Source: Membranipora membranacea
Lineage: Eukaryota > Bryozoa > Gymnolaemata > Cheilostomatida > Membraniporidae
Assembly: GCA_914767715.1 (NCBI GenBank)
Contig: OU612070.1
Location: 2,931,501 to 2,995,500 of the forward strand
Direction: 5' to 3'
Length of the DNA stretch: 64,000 nucleotides
The notes under the pieces are model-generated. The model had not been told where the DNA came from. It saw only the letters and a list, made by a program, of their open reading frames with translations, and did not search any database. Positions 1 to 13,400 of the stretch are shown in pieces (the first letter of the stretch is position 1; each line of letters begins with the position of its first letter). The position numbers and the translations under genes were made by a program.

Positions 1-163
1 CTGGAAAACGGTCACAGATTATCACTCCATGTGAGAACAGAACATAGGAGAACAGTATTGAACACATTTTGTGTTATATGCTTGTGCCATGTTGACTACT
101 GCCCATAGGCCTGTGAGGGTATGTATTACCAAGTTGAATAATTGGTCTATCATTTTATGACAG

Positions 164-3100
164 AGCCAACAATGCCTGAGATCAGTAATTCAGCCAAACA
201 CATCAAAGAAACTTATTATGAAGATGAAAAAGGTAGAACAAGACCGAAGCTTGACATCAGCTGGCAGGTAGGCCTATGACACATCCGTCATTTGATTTAA
301 CATTGAGGCGAAAACAGTATTTCTATGTGCACAAAAGTATACCAATTTTTTGTAAGTAAAATGTAAATTTTTCAGTCAATGTTCACACTTCTGCAATCAA
401 TGAACCAAACCACAGAGGCTTAGTTCAATGCTGCAATGATCACATATTGCAACATAAATATTTTTTCAAGAACCATCTGATCTTATAATTTTTAATCCGT
501 ACCCCGAAAGTACAGGTTTTCTCTATAAAATACTAATAAGAGCTTTTATCACCCTATGCAGGCATCAACAGTTAACTGCTATGGCATAGCAAGCTATAGT
601 CTGAAAATATACAACTCGCTATCACTTGTGGCCAGCAATGTTACAGAAGACACTCACTATATGGTGCAGGACTTGGACCCATTTACTACCTATGAGATAC
701 TTCTTCAAGCTTCAAACGAGGGCCAGGGAAAATCTAATGAAAACCGCATCATGTACACTACAAAAGAGATCGGTATGACAAACTATTCTCTATTTTGATC
801 TACAACATTATTGCCAACGCATCACCTGCGCCTCTATATAACGTGATGTCATCTCATTTCTATTTTCATGATGAATGACAGCGTGGGAAATGATGCCAAC
901 CTATGCAGTTAGCTGCTTTGTTGCTTAAGTTTGTTTGCCCTGAAGGTGAACATGTATAACATGATCACCTTTTTATGACTGTTTAGCTCCGTACACTGCA
1001 CCAAGAAACCTCACGCTGGCATCCTCAGAGCACTACTGTGTGAATCTACAATGGAGATCGCCGGAAGAACCAAATGGAATCATCACTAGCTACAATGTAT
1101 GATATTTGTTTTTTCAGATTCTTGCATAACGTGATTTACTGCATCATTTTGCCAATTGCTGCCTATATGTTTTCAATGTATTTTAGTTAATGTACGATTA
1201 ATCAAGTTATAAACGTGCGGTTTAAAAAAATTTGGGATATTAAACATAAGTCAGACTACTAGCCACGTGTCAGTGAAAGAATTTTTGAGATTGGACTAGT
1301 AGTTCCTGAGAAACTGAAAAGGCGATATATCACGTTAAGTATCACAGGTCTATGACCAATGGTCTTTCTCAAAAATTCCTAACAGGAAGGCTTGATTACT
1401 GTGTTCATAGGATATAACCATACGGCGGTTCACAAACATGTAGGACCGTGGAAAAAAGTAATAAAAGACTGATTGTTTTGGCACTGATATGATTAGCTGT
1501 TGGAGGTAACACAATGTCTAGAGGCAACCCAAAGTGGGTCTTATACATTTTAGTAATCTCAAGGAACTCTGATTATTGTAAGCTAAAAGTAGTGTATAAG
1601 TTTACCATATTTTTCCTTTAGGGTACCTGCAAGCAGCTGGGCAAAAACCAGACCATTCAGACCATTCAGACATTCGCTCAAAGTCCACATGGTTCTGGGA
1701 ATGACCTTGAGACAGTTAAGGTCTGTGAATTTGCCTCGTCTTCACAAGTGGAGTGTTATATAACAGCTAACAACTCAGCAGGGTACAGTCCTGACACCGA
1801 CACCGACACTGATTACACCAAAGATGAATGTGAGCTAATATTATATTAGTTAGTTATTGAGCCTGCTGTGTCAGATCAGGATGGGTGTGGGTGGTAGTGT
1901 ATCCCTCACCTCCACATCCCGACCATTCACATATAGTTACTAAAGTGATGTTGTCTGGCCTACCTGACCTGACCAATGCTCAAATCTACAATAACCATAG
2001 ACAGCTGTAGTACAATCAAAGAGTAGAAAGAAAAATGCAATCCTACATACATACACAGATTTACATAAATGTTAGCTGGAGTTTAGTGAGGCTATTTGGG
2101 GAGGGGACTGGTCCTTCAGTCTGGTATATGAGGGCAGTCATGATTAATGTAGCTTATCCATCTGGGAGAACCATGCATAGTACATATACACATATATACA
2201 CATATTATGTGTATATATCTTATACTGTTAACAAGTTGTTGAGCATGTTGAATAATTACTGTATAAATTATGTATATTTTTACTTTGTCAATTCTTGACA
2301 TTGTATTTTAATTTTAGTCAAGGAACCTCCAAAGGCTGGTTTACCGAATGGCAATGTAAGCTCTAGTGATGGAACATTTCCCATAGAGCTACCACAACTT
2401 TTTTTTGGTAATCCAGAAGTTACTCTTGTGTAAGTTATAATTTTACCAAGGAGAGAGATACAAAATCATATTATACTTGAAATGTATTTATTTTTGTAAA
2501 ACAATTTCTTCAACTAGGAAAACACAGTCTAACCTAGAATCATGCATCTCATGTATAAGTTTTAGCCTAGTGTTGACACTAGGGCTTGAAATAAGACAAC
2601 CCTGAGGTTTAAAAGGTGAGTATCCGTTACAGCTAGATCCGTATTTATTACAGCTACTATTGAACTGTAGTTTCAATCTGGGACTTTTTGTCTATTATAG
2701 CTCAATCACCGTCTTTGTTAAACGAACACATTCACCAGCGATTTTGGATGACAAAACACTAGCACGATCTCGCAGAGAGGTAACTCTGAACTCGGAAACA
2801 CCTGAAGATTATGTGGCAGCTGTGATACCTGAAGATAAAACTGATGAAGTGTTCAGAATTGGTGATGAAAGTCAAAGTTATGGGGACATAACTAACTACA
2901 AGCTGATCGATGGAGCTGAGTACAGTGTGAGCTTTGCCTACATGGCTAAATATGCGGTTAGTGAAATAAAAGAAATTTGCCACGCTTGCTTAAAAGTGTG
3001 CATATGCCTCAAATATATATATTTAAAATATGAAATATTATACAAGTGCCTTAGCCAGTCATTGAGGCAGGGACTGCTCTCCTATATGTGAGGATAAGCA

Positions 3101-6100
3101 TGGGAAGCAACAGAATTTTGTTGCAAAATTCAAATGACTCATTTGAACAAATTAAACTTAGTCTGTAAATTGTGTCTAAAAAAAAATCCATATGACATGT
3201 GGTGGATGTTCATCTCATTATTATTGTCAGGTCTGGCCTTCACCCTAAGCAACATTTTCATTTGCCCCTAACCCAAAAATAAAAAGCTATGTAGTATCTA
3301 ACTATATGATAAAAAACAATATAATGACAATGGATTACGTTGATTATTTTCGCTATTGTAGAATGGCGATGTAAGAAAGCATTATCTTGAATTAGAACCG
3401 ATCAGCTTTTCTGGTATGTTCTATCATATATGATACGTTGTAAGTCGCTGTCTGTAAGGCAAGGTCTTTCAATTAAACAGCCAGAATTGCAATCCAATCG
3501 CTCACTGTGCTGCTAGGGTCTTGCTCACCAATCGCTCGCACATTGATGTATCTATAGTTATTCTGAGTGAGAGATTTTGAAACGGCTTTGTTCAAAATCT
3601 AGTGAACGCTAATTTTGAGCTATATGCTAGCGATAACTTGCTTTAGTAAAGCTCAAACTTAACTAGGTAGTTTTAGAGATAGGATGGATTGTCTACAGAG
3701 TAAAATACTTTTATCTCGCATTAAGAGATTAATTACGATTAGAATTATTTTTTTTATTTTCTCAATGACAGTTCAAGTAGTGCCGGCAACAACCTCATCC
3801 TCAGTTTCTGAGACCAACATAGGAGGTGCTGTTGGAGGTGGAGTAGGAGCGGCCATCGCCGTGATTGTAGTCATCTTAATTATTGTAATCATCATGAAGC
3901 GAAGGTATGTAACACGTATAATGTATATTTTAAGCTTATCAAAATTCACTGATCAAATTAAATCCAGATTAACCATTAATGTTTGTGTGTATATGTAATA
4001 CATTTTTTCAAAATGAGTGTTTTGCGGTCAGTCAAGAAGAAATCTCAATCTTTTACTAGACCGAGCTGAAAATTGAATTGGACACTCTGTATACACAGAT
4101 AAAATCTGTGATATTATATAAGATAAAACTGAATAATAAATAGATAATATATAATAGATAAATATCATGCAGTGTTCACCACTACCTGAGTCTGAGTTTG
4201 TGCTGTGACACCTGTTACTTGATGTCATCTATGTGATTGACAGGTCAGGTTATGAAAAGAAGAAGAAGCCGAACAGTGACAGTGAGATAGGATTAGATGA
4301 GATGCCTTCTCCCTCATCCAGTGAGGCACCTGCAAAATCCCCCAAACCAGGTATTCACCCTCAAGGGATCCATATAATATGTCACAATGCAGTGGGGTAA
4401 ACCTATAAACTTGATATATATGGGTCATTAGCATCGAGGCACTGAGGCATTTCATTATGTGTGAATTTACAGCAATGAATTGAGTAGAGGCAATGATATT
4501 TTCATTGACTTGCAGTGCACATACCAGGTTTTCTTTATAAATAACTCAATCGATTTCGATCAAATTTCGAGTTGAAAAGCAATTTTCAAACTCCAGATCC
4601 TATCAAACCAGATTGAGTTATGAAAAAAAACTTGGACTGCGGGCTGCAAATCAATGATAACATTCATTGCCATTACATAATTTAATGTCGTAAGTTCACT
4701 CACAATGAAGCGCCCTCCTTTAGCTGTATATGGCTCCTGTCTAGGTTATAATAAGATCTATGAAAATACCTCAATTGATAGGTGGTGACCAGTAAATGTA
4801 AACAAAATTACCAAATTGTGAATAACACAAACTATTTTCACCTACCCTTGCTTGCTCATGTTTCAAATAGAAAAAAAAGACTTAAGCCAGTTGTTTACAT
4901 ACACTTTCTTAAGGGTCTGATGGTGGTGGCCGCTATGTTTAGAAAATAATAGATCTGTTGAAGATTTAATCACAAGCCTGGATCAGACAATAGGGTAGCC
5001 AGGTTACGAGCATCAATGAAATACTTGTGCATGAATGAAGATGGACAAATTGTAGGATTGTCCCATTAATCCCATTTTTAACTGCAGCTCAAAATGTATA
5101 CGAGAATCGTGCTATGGAGCCTGTGAGGAAATACCAGAATACTGAGCTGCATGTAGAGGAGTTTAAGGGCTTTGTGGAGTCAGGAGAGGGTGAGATGCTG
5201 AAACAATATGAGGTGTGTTGAGATGTAATACTACACTGATCATGTAATATACCAGTGAATTTATATCTATGATCGATAGAGCATGCATTGGTATATGTAG
5301 CACAGGAGTATTCAAAAGAAATCTGGCGTGATGACTCCGTAAACATATGAATATTCATATATCTTTGGGCGAACCATCGCTCTATTTCTACACTTAGCAA
5401 AGGTTAGGGTACACATAAAATACGTTTGAAATAAGTTTGAATTGGCTCTAACGATCAGATACGTATGATAATAGTGTAATATGGTGTAAGTGTATATTAT
5501 GCAATTATCCTAAAATTTGACAAAGGAACAGATAGCGTAGAGCAGTCCTAGAAAGATCGACCAGCAGATCGATCTATAAATGCTTAAGCCACACAAATAC
5601 ATTTATGTTTAAGTGAGATGCAAAGTGAAGGATATAGTCTATAATTAGTAATTATCTCACCAGATGGTTGTTTTCAGGCTATCGGTAAGGAGATCGTTTC
5701 TATTGTGCACACAAGTGCTGGTGCTGCGGAAAATAAAGGAAAAAACAGATACATCGGCATATATCCAGGTATTTTATCTCGCTAATTGTTATAGAAAAAG
5801 TTTGACCTTTCTTTTTTTGGGAGCGCAACTTCACGATTATATTTGATACTACAATTAAGGGTAAATAATAACACCACAGATATACTACTACTAAATTGAC
5901 CCCCAAGCTAAATTTGTATCTCTTGTCATGGTTCTAGAGGAGAGTTTCAGAGTTTGCCTAGACGCTAATGAATCTTCGGATGGTACTGACTACATTAACG
6001 CAAGTTTTCTCAAGGTTTGTAGATTCTACATTTCTTCATGACAACAGCAAAATAGGTTCATATATATTTACATGATTACAATTGAGCTTTTGATATGACA

Positions 6101-9100
6101 GTGATTTGGTGGCACAGAACTATAGTGCTATAATAACTCTTTGCACAGAACAACATGCTTTAAATTTTTAATATGTAAAGTGTTGCCATTTATATTACAG
6201 GGATTCAAAAAAGAAAGGAAATACATTGCTTCTCAGGGTATGTAGTTACCTGTGACAATGTTCATTTAAACAAGTTGTTTTATCATCCAGATGTTCTCTT
6301 TATTTGATGTCGGAATTACGATTGAAGAATGTTGTAAGTTGGACAGGACTGATCATTTTTGTTCTGATTACTTATTTTTGCAAATGATGCAAATAAAACA
6401 GGAAAGTGAGTAATTGTTAGGTGACTCTTGTGTCCCTACCATTTTCTAATTTTCTAACAGCATATCAATAACATTTTGACAGGACCAAATCCGAAGACGG
6501 TGATAGATTTCTGGCAGATGATCTGGGAGCAGAAGCCATCTGGTATAGTTATGGTAACCAGATGTGTGGAGAGTGGTAAGGTAGGTGTCATACAAAACGG
6601 TGAAATGTAATTCTGTAATTATGTAAGACCATTCTCTTTAAAGAGCTAGCAGTGTGATGTTTTTCTTATATTTGGTAACTTTTGCCAAATTCCTCAGCAA
6701 CCAGACACGACAGAACCTGTTAATTAACATTGTTACGTTGTATGTAGCCAAAGTTTTAATTTGTAAGGCAAGTTTTGCGAAAGTGTATTTTAGAGCTGCA
6801 AAATACCCAATCGTTTCCCATCAACTTTCAGATGATCTATGTGGTTGAACTTTTCACCTTATCCTCTAGCTGTGATTTTTATCATATCTTATCTCATAGC
6901 CAAAATGTGAGCAGTACTGGTCAGACACTGTCGGTAAAGAGAGGAAGTTTGGAGAAATATCCATCAAATTAGAGCTGAAAGACACGTGGGCAGACTATAC
7001 CCAAAGAAACATTAGAGTTTTCAAGGTAGGAAAAATAGAATGTTAAACTTAAACGCACATTTGTTTATAGTCTCGATACCCTGCGATACCGTGTGAGAAA
7101 CCTAGATGTTGTTCGGTTTATTTGTTACCGGTATTATTGATATGGGTCTACAGACTGTATACCAAAGTGGCACAGGGGCATTTGAGGTCGGATGCCCTTC
7201 CTGACACCACCGTGTTCCGCTGGGAATCGAACACAGGACCTATCGATAGAAAGGCCTGTACAATATCCATTGCATCACGGCCGCTCCCTAGAAAGTTAAA
7301 CTTAAACATCTACAAGAAATTATTACGCTTACACATTTCCCTACTGAAGAGACGTTTCATACGTATAAATTTGGCCAAAGAATGTCTGTCACAAATAACA
7401 ACACTGTTTTGTAGCATGAAAGAGATTGCCCACACATAAACACTTTTAAGACAAACCTTTTGAAAATACGATGTTTTTGTTAATTTTATTAGGGAGAAGA
7501 GAGCCGTACTATCCAACAGTTTCACTACATGTCCTGGCCTGATCACGGAGTGCCTGATGATACTGCAGGTTTTGTATCCTTCTGTGACAAGATTAGGGAC
7601 AACACCAGACACATGGACGGTCCTCTTCTAGTCCACTGCAGGTTGGTTTATTCCGAAAATATTCTCTAAGTGAGCCCTGATTTTTATTTTAATTGTAAGT
7701 CTGCAAGGGGTCATGGAAGTGGAAGTCTATAGGCATGGGTGTGTGTACATTGATCTCGTCTCTTAAGTTAAGCAGACGACGTGATCACAACATGCAGGCT
7801 TCAAAGGGGAGAATTCTTTTATGCGACAAGTAGAACCCTTGACACGTAATGGCATGTATACTTTGAGATGCATATTGGCTGACATAATATTTCCAAGCTC
7901 AAGAAATGGCTGGGGTTTCGGGAAGCCGTGCATGTTTTTAGAATCATTAAAAAAACTTTCAGCTTAGCCATACCATATAATGTTTGATTCATCAATGAAT
8001 TTCCATGTTTATAATTCAGATAATCCATTCTTACTATCCTGATTGATTTTTCAAAGTGCTGGAGTAGGAAGAACCGGGACTTACATAGCCTTGGACTACC
8101 TGAGAGAACAGGCCAAGCACACACAGAAGGTTGATGTATACGATTGTGTGTGGCAGATGAGACTTAGGCGCCCAAAAATGGTCCAGACTAAGGTAACAGG
8201 CAGTGCATAGTTACTTATGATTGAATAAACAAGGAAAATATTTTGTTGATTATTTATGGATAAAAGCGCAATAATTTGATCACATATAAAATGCCTCTAC
8301 GTTAGTTACTGGAACCATAATGACCCAACTGACCAGGGTTTGATTCTGCCATAATAAACAAGTAACTGCTATTTCATAGATAAACTAGAATCGCTAATTT
8401 GTGTTTTCATGTCCGTGAATTATGATGAAACCTAAATCTAAGGTGATATCCAACAGAGACAGCCCCGATGCCCAATATGGTTCTGCATATAAATAATGAA
8501 CACCTGAGCACTATGGTAAAAGCAGCAGAAATGTCAATTTAGTAACATCACAAACCACCCCAAGTAAAGTGTGTACTGATGAATTTCGATCAATCAACTA
8601 TGCTTGATTTTTAGGAGCAGTATCTATTCTTGCATGACGTATTACTGGAGGCATTCGAAACGGAGCAGTTCACCTGCCAACCTCCTCTGCTTCATCAAAA
8701 GCTGTCTTCTCATGTCGATGATCCTAAAGGGAAACGTGACACCATTGCACTAGAGCACCTGGTAAGGGCTGTCAATCATTGATGGGCTACCAAAGTATTT
8801 TGGTCAGTCCTCTCCCATCCACTAGCAGTGTCCATAACGAACAAATGAGATAGGAACCAATATCACTGATGACTGCTTTGTGCGGATGGTAGCAACATCT
8901 GGAACCCCATTGAGCTTTTTATTATATTCATATATTTTTTGAAAGAAATACCTTGCGGAAGCCAGCTAATATTTGGCGCAAAAATGTATTATTAAGGAGA
9001 GAAGGCTAATTCACAGTTACAACATCACATCACATGTGTATCTTTCATAGAGAGTTGAGAAGCACATAAAGAACTTGGAAATCAACACCAAGTCTGGTAA

Positions 9101-11456
9101 ACTAACTGCCAACAGGAGTAAAAACAGAGACCCCGAAATACTACCTCGTAAGGAATACCTCAGCTTTATTAACACAGGATAGCAGATACAACGAAACATC
9201 TTGATTTGTATAGGCCTTAAGCTCATATGATGATGAGAACTTTGTGAAGTTAGCGGCAACAGGTTGCAAAACTCATATGTTAGGTGATGGCAGAGATACA
9301 GATAAACTGATTTAAATTCAGAAAATCTTATTATTTATGTTTATTCTATGCCAACTATCAAATGTCAGGCTGATTTAACACTGTCTTTGTCTGCATAGTA
9401 ATTGAGACCACCTGATGTTACCCAAAGATCAAGTTTGTATCTAACAAATGTAGTCTACCTGGATCTATATCTGTAAATTAATCTGTGTATTTCAGATGAG
9501 GCTTATCGTCCCTTCATTCCTGGAGATGACGGTGACTATATCAACGCAGTCTTATTTAATGTAAGTACTCCTGTCTTAGAATGGGACAATAAAAAAACGG
9601 ATGTAGCAGTAGCACCAACAAAAGCATCAATGAAACAGATATTAATGATTTCTGAGACGGTTTTCTGTGGGGTTTAGACTACAATCGGATGCCAAAGATG
9701 GAAAAAAATATAATATGCTTTTGTTTCCAAATCAATTTTAGTATTATGATATGTAATTTGGTTCATTTAATCTTCTGCTACATTACAAAACTTTTATTCA
9801 TTCATTTGCTGTTGCAGTCCTACAGAATGAAAGGACAGCTTATAGCAACGCAGCTGCCATTGGAATCCACCGTCGAAGATTTCTGGCAGTTGATTTGGGA
9901 AAGGAAATGTTTCACCATAGCTCAGATGCAAGCCACAGATGTAAGTTTAAAACCTGCTGGTGCTGACACCTATCCATCACGTATGTCATACGTGTTTGAA
10001 AATCAAATAAAATGTATATATTATGACTTCCTTCAAACTTGCCCATATTTATATATATATATATAGTCATGTGTTGATGATTTATAGTCTTTCAAATATG
10101 AGAAATTAGATTATCTTCTCTCATGATAAGAGCAGACAATTCATATCTGACTAGCAAGTTTCATAAGATAGATCTTTTGAAGGTGCCATTCTACCCAACT
10201 GAGGCTGTGGAAAAGGATGGTCAGCCAAATGAAAAGTCAAAGCTGACTGTAAACAAGACAGATATCATATGCAGGAAAGTAGTGGAAGCCGCAGGTTGTA
10301 ACTCGTACAAACTGGAATTAATCAGAAATAAGTCCAGTGGAGCAGTAAGTCAGTTATCCATCTACCTTTTTATTCTTGTCAAAAAATATTGTGCAATTTA
10401 AACTGTCCTGTCGTACCATCGATCTTACAATATTCCTTGACAATTATAGCAGACAGTTAAACGTGCATCAAATAATCTCTCTTCATTCAAGGAGGCCAGG
10501 ATCACATCTGAAGCTGGTAGAGAAGAAAGATAACACCAATAATAATAAACCATTTCACATTTCTTTTAGCAAAAGAGAACAGTGACTGTAGTGTCATTAG
10601 CCAATGAGGAACCGGGTACAGAAACAGGCTATCCAACGACATCTTCTATACTTTCACTGCTGGATATGGTCCAAAAAGGCCAACAAAACAGTGGAGATCA
10701 AAGTATAACATTCACTTGCTTGTAAGTTTTCATTGCAGTAGCTCGTAAATTGACTGAGAATATGTGATCTCAAGGTCATCGGAAAGGCACATTAGTAATC
10801 CTTCCACAATGCAACAGTATCCAAAGTTTCACAGGGATACAAGCATACAAAAATTCAGAAATGTTAACATTTACATGCATTCATCCCTGGAAATAGATGT
10901 TTCTGTGCACAATCATAGTAATATTGCAAAGTTGATTAAACATGATGCGGTAACATTGAGAAATAGAAGCATAATTGTTAAAGAAAGTTATTGGTGGGTT
11001 ATATTCAAAATGTTTCTTTGTGCAGAAATGGAGCAAAACTCTGCGGACTTGGAATTTGTACTCTGAACGCTTTATCCAAGCTGAAAGAAGAACAGCTGGT
11101 GGATTTATATAATGCAGTGCTAGCAGCCAGAATACGCAGACCACAGCTTATTTCCAACTTGGTGGGTGTTAGATCTACTTTGCAGAATTTTGTTCACACC
11201 TCTATATCAATATCACCATTGACCCAAAATGGTGCCCATTATATTGCTGCACACAGCACTATTCTTGTGAGTGTACAGTCTAGAAGATCTTTATATGTGG
11301 CTTGGTCTCGAACTTGGGGCAAATTTGAAAAGTCATAATGATTTATAATCAACTTCTATGTTATACATTTGTCAATTGTAGGAGGATTATGGCTACTTAT
11401 ACAAGATACTAGCCAACTATCTGAATGATTTCACAGACTACGCTAACTTTCAGTAA
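164..11456 (+). CDS. Receptor-type protein tyrosine phosphatase, 5'-truncated by the window edge
   Basis: This is a membrane enzyme that removes phosphate from phosphotyrosine. Exons I can phase: 164-267, 562-772, 987-1096, 1622-1829, 2318-2429, 2701-2956, 3362-3413, 3772-3904, 4244-4350, 5088-5212, 5678-5768, 5938-6014, 6201-6237, 6483-6580, 6900-7025, 7493-7641, 8057-8192, 8615-8761, 9051-9147, 9496-9560, 9818-9940, about 10183-10344, 10570-10721, 11026-11161 and 11382-11456 (TAA). Two FN3 repeats (164-772, 987-1829) precede a membrane-proximal region with an RSRR furin-type site near 2768. A Gly/Ala/Ile/Val TM lies in 3772-3904. D1 has [19 protein letters not shown] and the Q-loop VQTK, so it should be active. 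D2 keeps the fold but lacks WPD, and its P-loop reads TCLNGAKLCG, without the essential Arg. The 10183 acceptor is uncertain (10161 is also in phase). Exons upstream of 164 could not be assigned. Confidence 0.9.
3461..3655 (+). mobile_element. MITE family F, diverged copy in phosphatase intron
   Basis: This segment starts GGTCTTTCAATTAAACAGCC. It aligns along its length, with many substitutions, to the reverse complement of the element at 24503-24733. Shared blocks include a TGCTAGGGTCT-like module, ATTCTGAGT and GATAACTTGCTTT. The far terminal repeat has decayed. It lies just upstream of the TM exon of the phosphatase. Confidence 0.6.
7042..7307 (-). mobile_element. tRNA-derived SINE (family B), antisense in phosphatase intron
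   Basis: The element 7055-7294 is in reverse orientation and is flanked by perfect 13-bp copies of GTTAAACTTAAAC (7042-7054 and 7295-7307). Read on the minus strand it has a GCAATGGAT A-box region, TCTATCGATA, a TGTTCGATTCCC B box and the same body modules as the copy at 22308-22527. It sits in the intron between exons 6900-7025 and 7493-7641 of the receptor phosphatase. The intact duplication suggests a fairly recent insertion. Confidence 0.87.
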
Positions 11457-11970
11457 CTGGCTATGCAGATGAAGAATCCTGATGCTGATGTATCGTATAC
11501 ACTTCTCTTCTAGTTTCTATAACATGATTTATGATCACTTCGATGTGCATTTGTACTATCTATCATCTTAAACCAGTTTATCAACCAATGATTTTTACTT
11601 TCTAGTCGACTGACCATGTGAAATATTTTATATTTCCTTTCAGAGAGTCATAATTTAGTAAACTTTCCAAACTGAATGACCCTCATCACAAGTAGCGACG
11701 TATCATGGCCTGTCCGCATAAGCCACGGAAAGTTTCTCTGTTGTGTGTGCAGCTTGTGCTTGGCAGGAGTGTTTTAAGGATTCGCTCACATATTTTTATC
11801 CTAAGTCTTCCAACTTGCCATGATCTTTATCAACTTACAATCTGTTTTATTTTATCATCATAATCAAAATTATTTGCTCAGATTTCTTATGCAATATTGT
11901 TCCATGTGGCTGTATTAACTGTTTCATATTTTATAAAAGAAAAGATCCTTATGTGCACATATCGACAATC

Positions 11971-11976
11971 AATAAA
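11971..11976 (+). promoter_or_regulatory. Candidate polyadenylation signal for the phosphatase gene
   Basis: AATAAA lies about 515 bases after the TAA of the receptor phosphatase and is followed by an A-rich stretch. It is the first clear canonical hexamer in that 3' region, giving a 3' UTR of roughly half a kilobase. AATAAA is common by chance in AT-rich DNA. Confidence 0.45.
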
Positions 11977-13400
11977 AAAAGTCACCAGCATGTCCTGTAC
12001 AGGCTCAGGGTATGAACATGGGAAATCAATTTTTATTTTTTTCCTGTAACTAGTGAGGCAATAACCTGAAAATATTTGGGAAGATATAAGACTGGTTCGA
12101 AAGATATCTCATGACCATGACCTTTGAGCTGCCTAGCTTAATGAAAAGCCGTGTTATCAAAATAATGCCATTTACTGTTTGATCAATTTGGGCAAACTCT
12201 TTTTACTAGTCGTGGTCAGTTGAAAAAGCGAAAGCGATATAAATGGGAGCACTGGAGATACCCATGAAGCCAGCATAATAAATCCAATAGTCTCCTATAT
12301 TGTAGCGCAGTGCGGTTGAGTTTGAGGATTGTAGGTCTCTGATGTAGACCTATTGAAGTTTTTAAGTTTACTTGCATGTAAAGCAATAGGGAAATAAATA
12401 GAAATGGCATTATCAGATGATGGACCGGCTACGAGGACTTGAATATGCCAAGTGTACCTCCTGATACTGAGAAATGGAATATATGTTATTGAGAAATACA
12501 ATCGACATATAATTACTCAAGCTATCTTCCAATAGGATGTGCCCAGTACCAACCTCGCACAAGTACTTAGTTTTCACCTCAAAATCTATTTCCATGAGAT
12601 TGGTTGGGTTCACTAATCCAACAAGCGACTTTGTCAGGTTCACATTTCAAAGTTTATTCCAGAGACGGGCGTTAGGTTTAATTCTTTTACACGATCTGAA
12701 GGAGTAATTTGTAGTTTGAACAACTATAAAAACACTTTGAAAATTATCATCTGGTATTCAATTTCGATATCATTTCAGTTATTGAAATAATGTAAAGATA
12801 TTATTTAAATATTGGTAAAATTAACGATGATAGTTTGTGCAGAAAATTTCAAAATATAAAATTGATTAAATGAATAATCAAATATAAGGAAGACAGATAT
12901 GTATACATATCGGCAGACTTCAAGATATGTTATTTAAATTTTGCATAAAGACTTTGGGTGTGAGTTGAAAATGAAAAGTTCAGTTATCATAGCAATATAA
13001 AACAATGGTCAAAATACGGAGTTGCATTTCCTTGTAACGCCGGAAGACAACTTTCAGTATTAAACTAAAAGACAATAGAAAACTTATACTTTCTTTCCAC
13101 TTTGAAATAAGTATTAAGTCCCAGATTGGGTGTGTTAAAATAATCAAAACATTATGCACAAGATTCAAAAGCTGCACCAGTATCATTGTAAGACTAAAAT
13201 ATGAAACAAAAATTCATTCCAGTATGAAACAAAATATTGTATATAATTAAGTGTATGTAATGGAAGTAAAAAATAAAATAAAATACGCAGTATTTCAAAG
13301 CATAACTAGATATGGAATAAAACTGGTGAGCAAACAAACAGGTATGGGACAAAGGGAAGGTTTTACCCTCACTTCCCCCCTCCCACTCCTCACATTGTTG
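11977..13400. other. Convergent intergenic spacer
   Basis: This AT-rich spacer lies between two genes that point toward each other. Short open frames occur (for example 12216-12660 on the minus strand), but none has convincing splice continuity, composition or family motifs. The part nearest 13400 is expected to hold the 3' UTR of the minus-strand gene. I see no RNA gene or mobile-element ends here. Confidence 0.5.

Noticed and set aside
1-120. Additional phosphatase exon at the left edge
   Set aside because: Candidate donors near 31 or 118 do not give an open frame compatible with the phase of the exon starting at 164.
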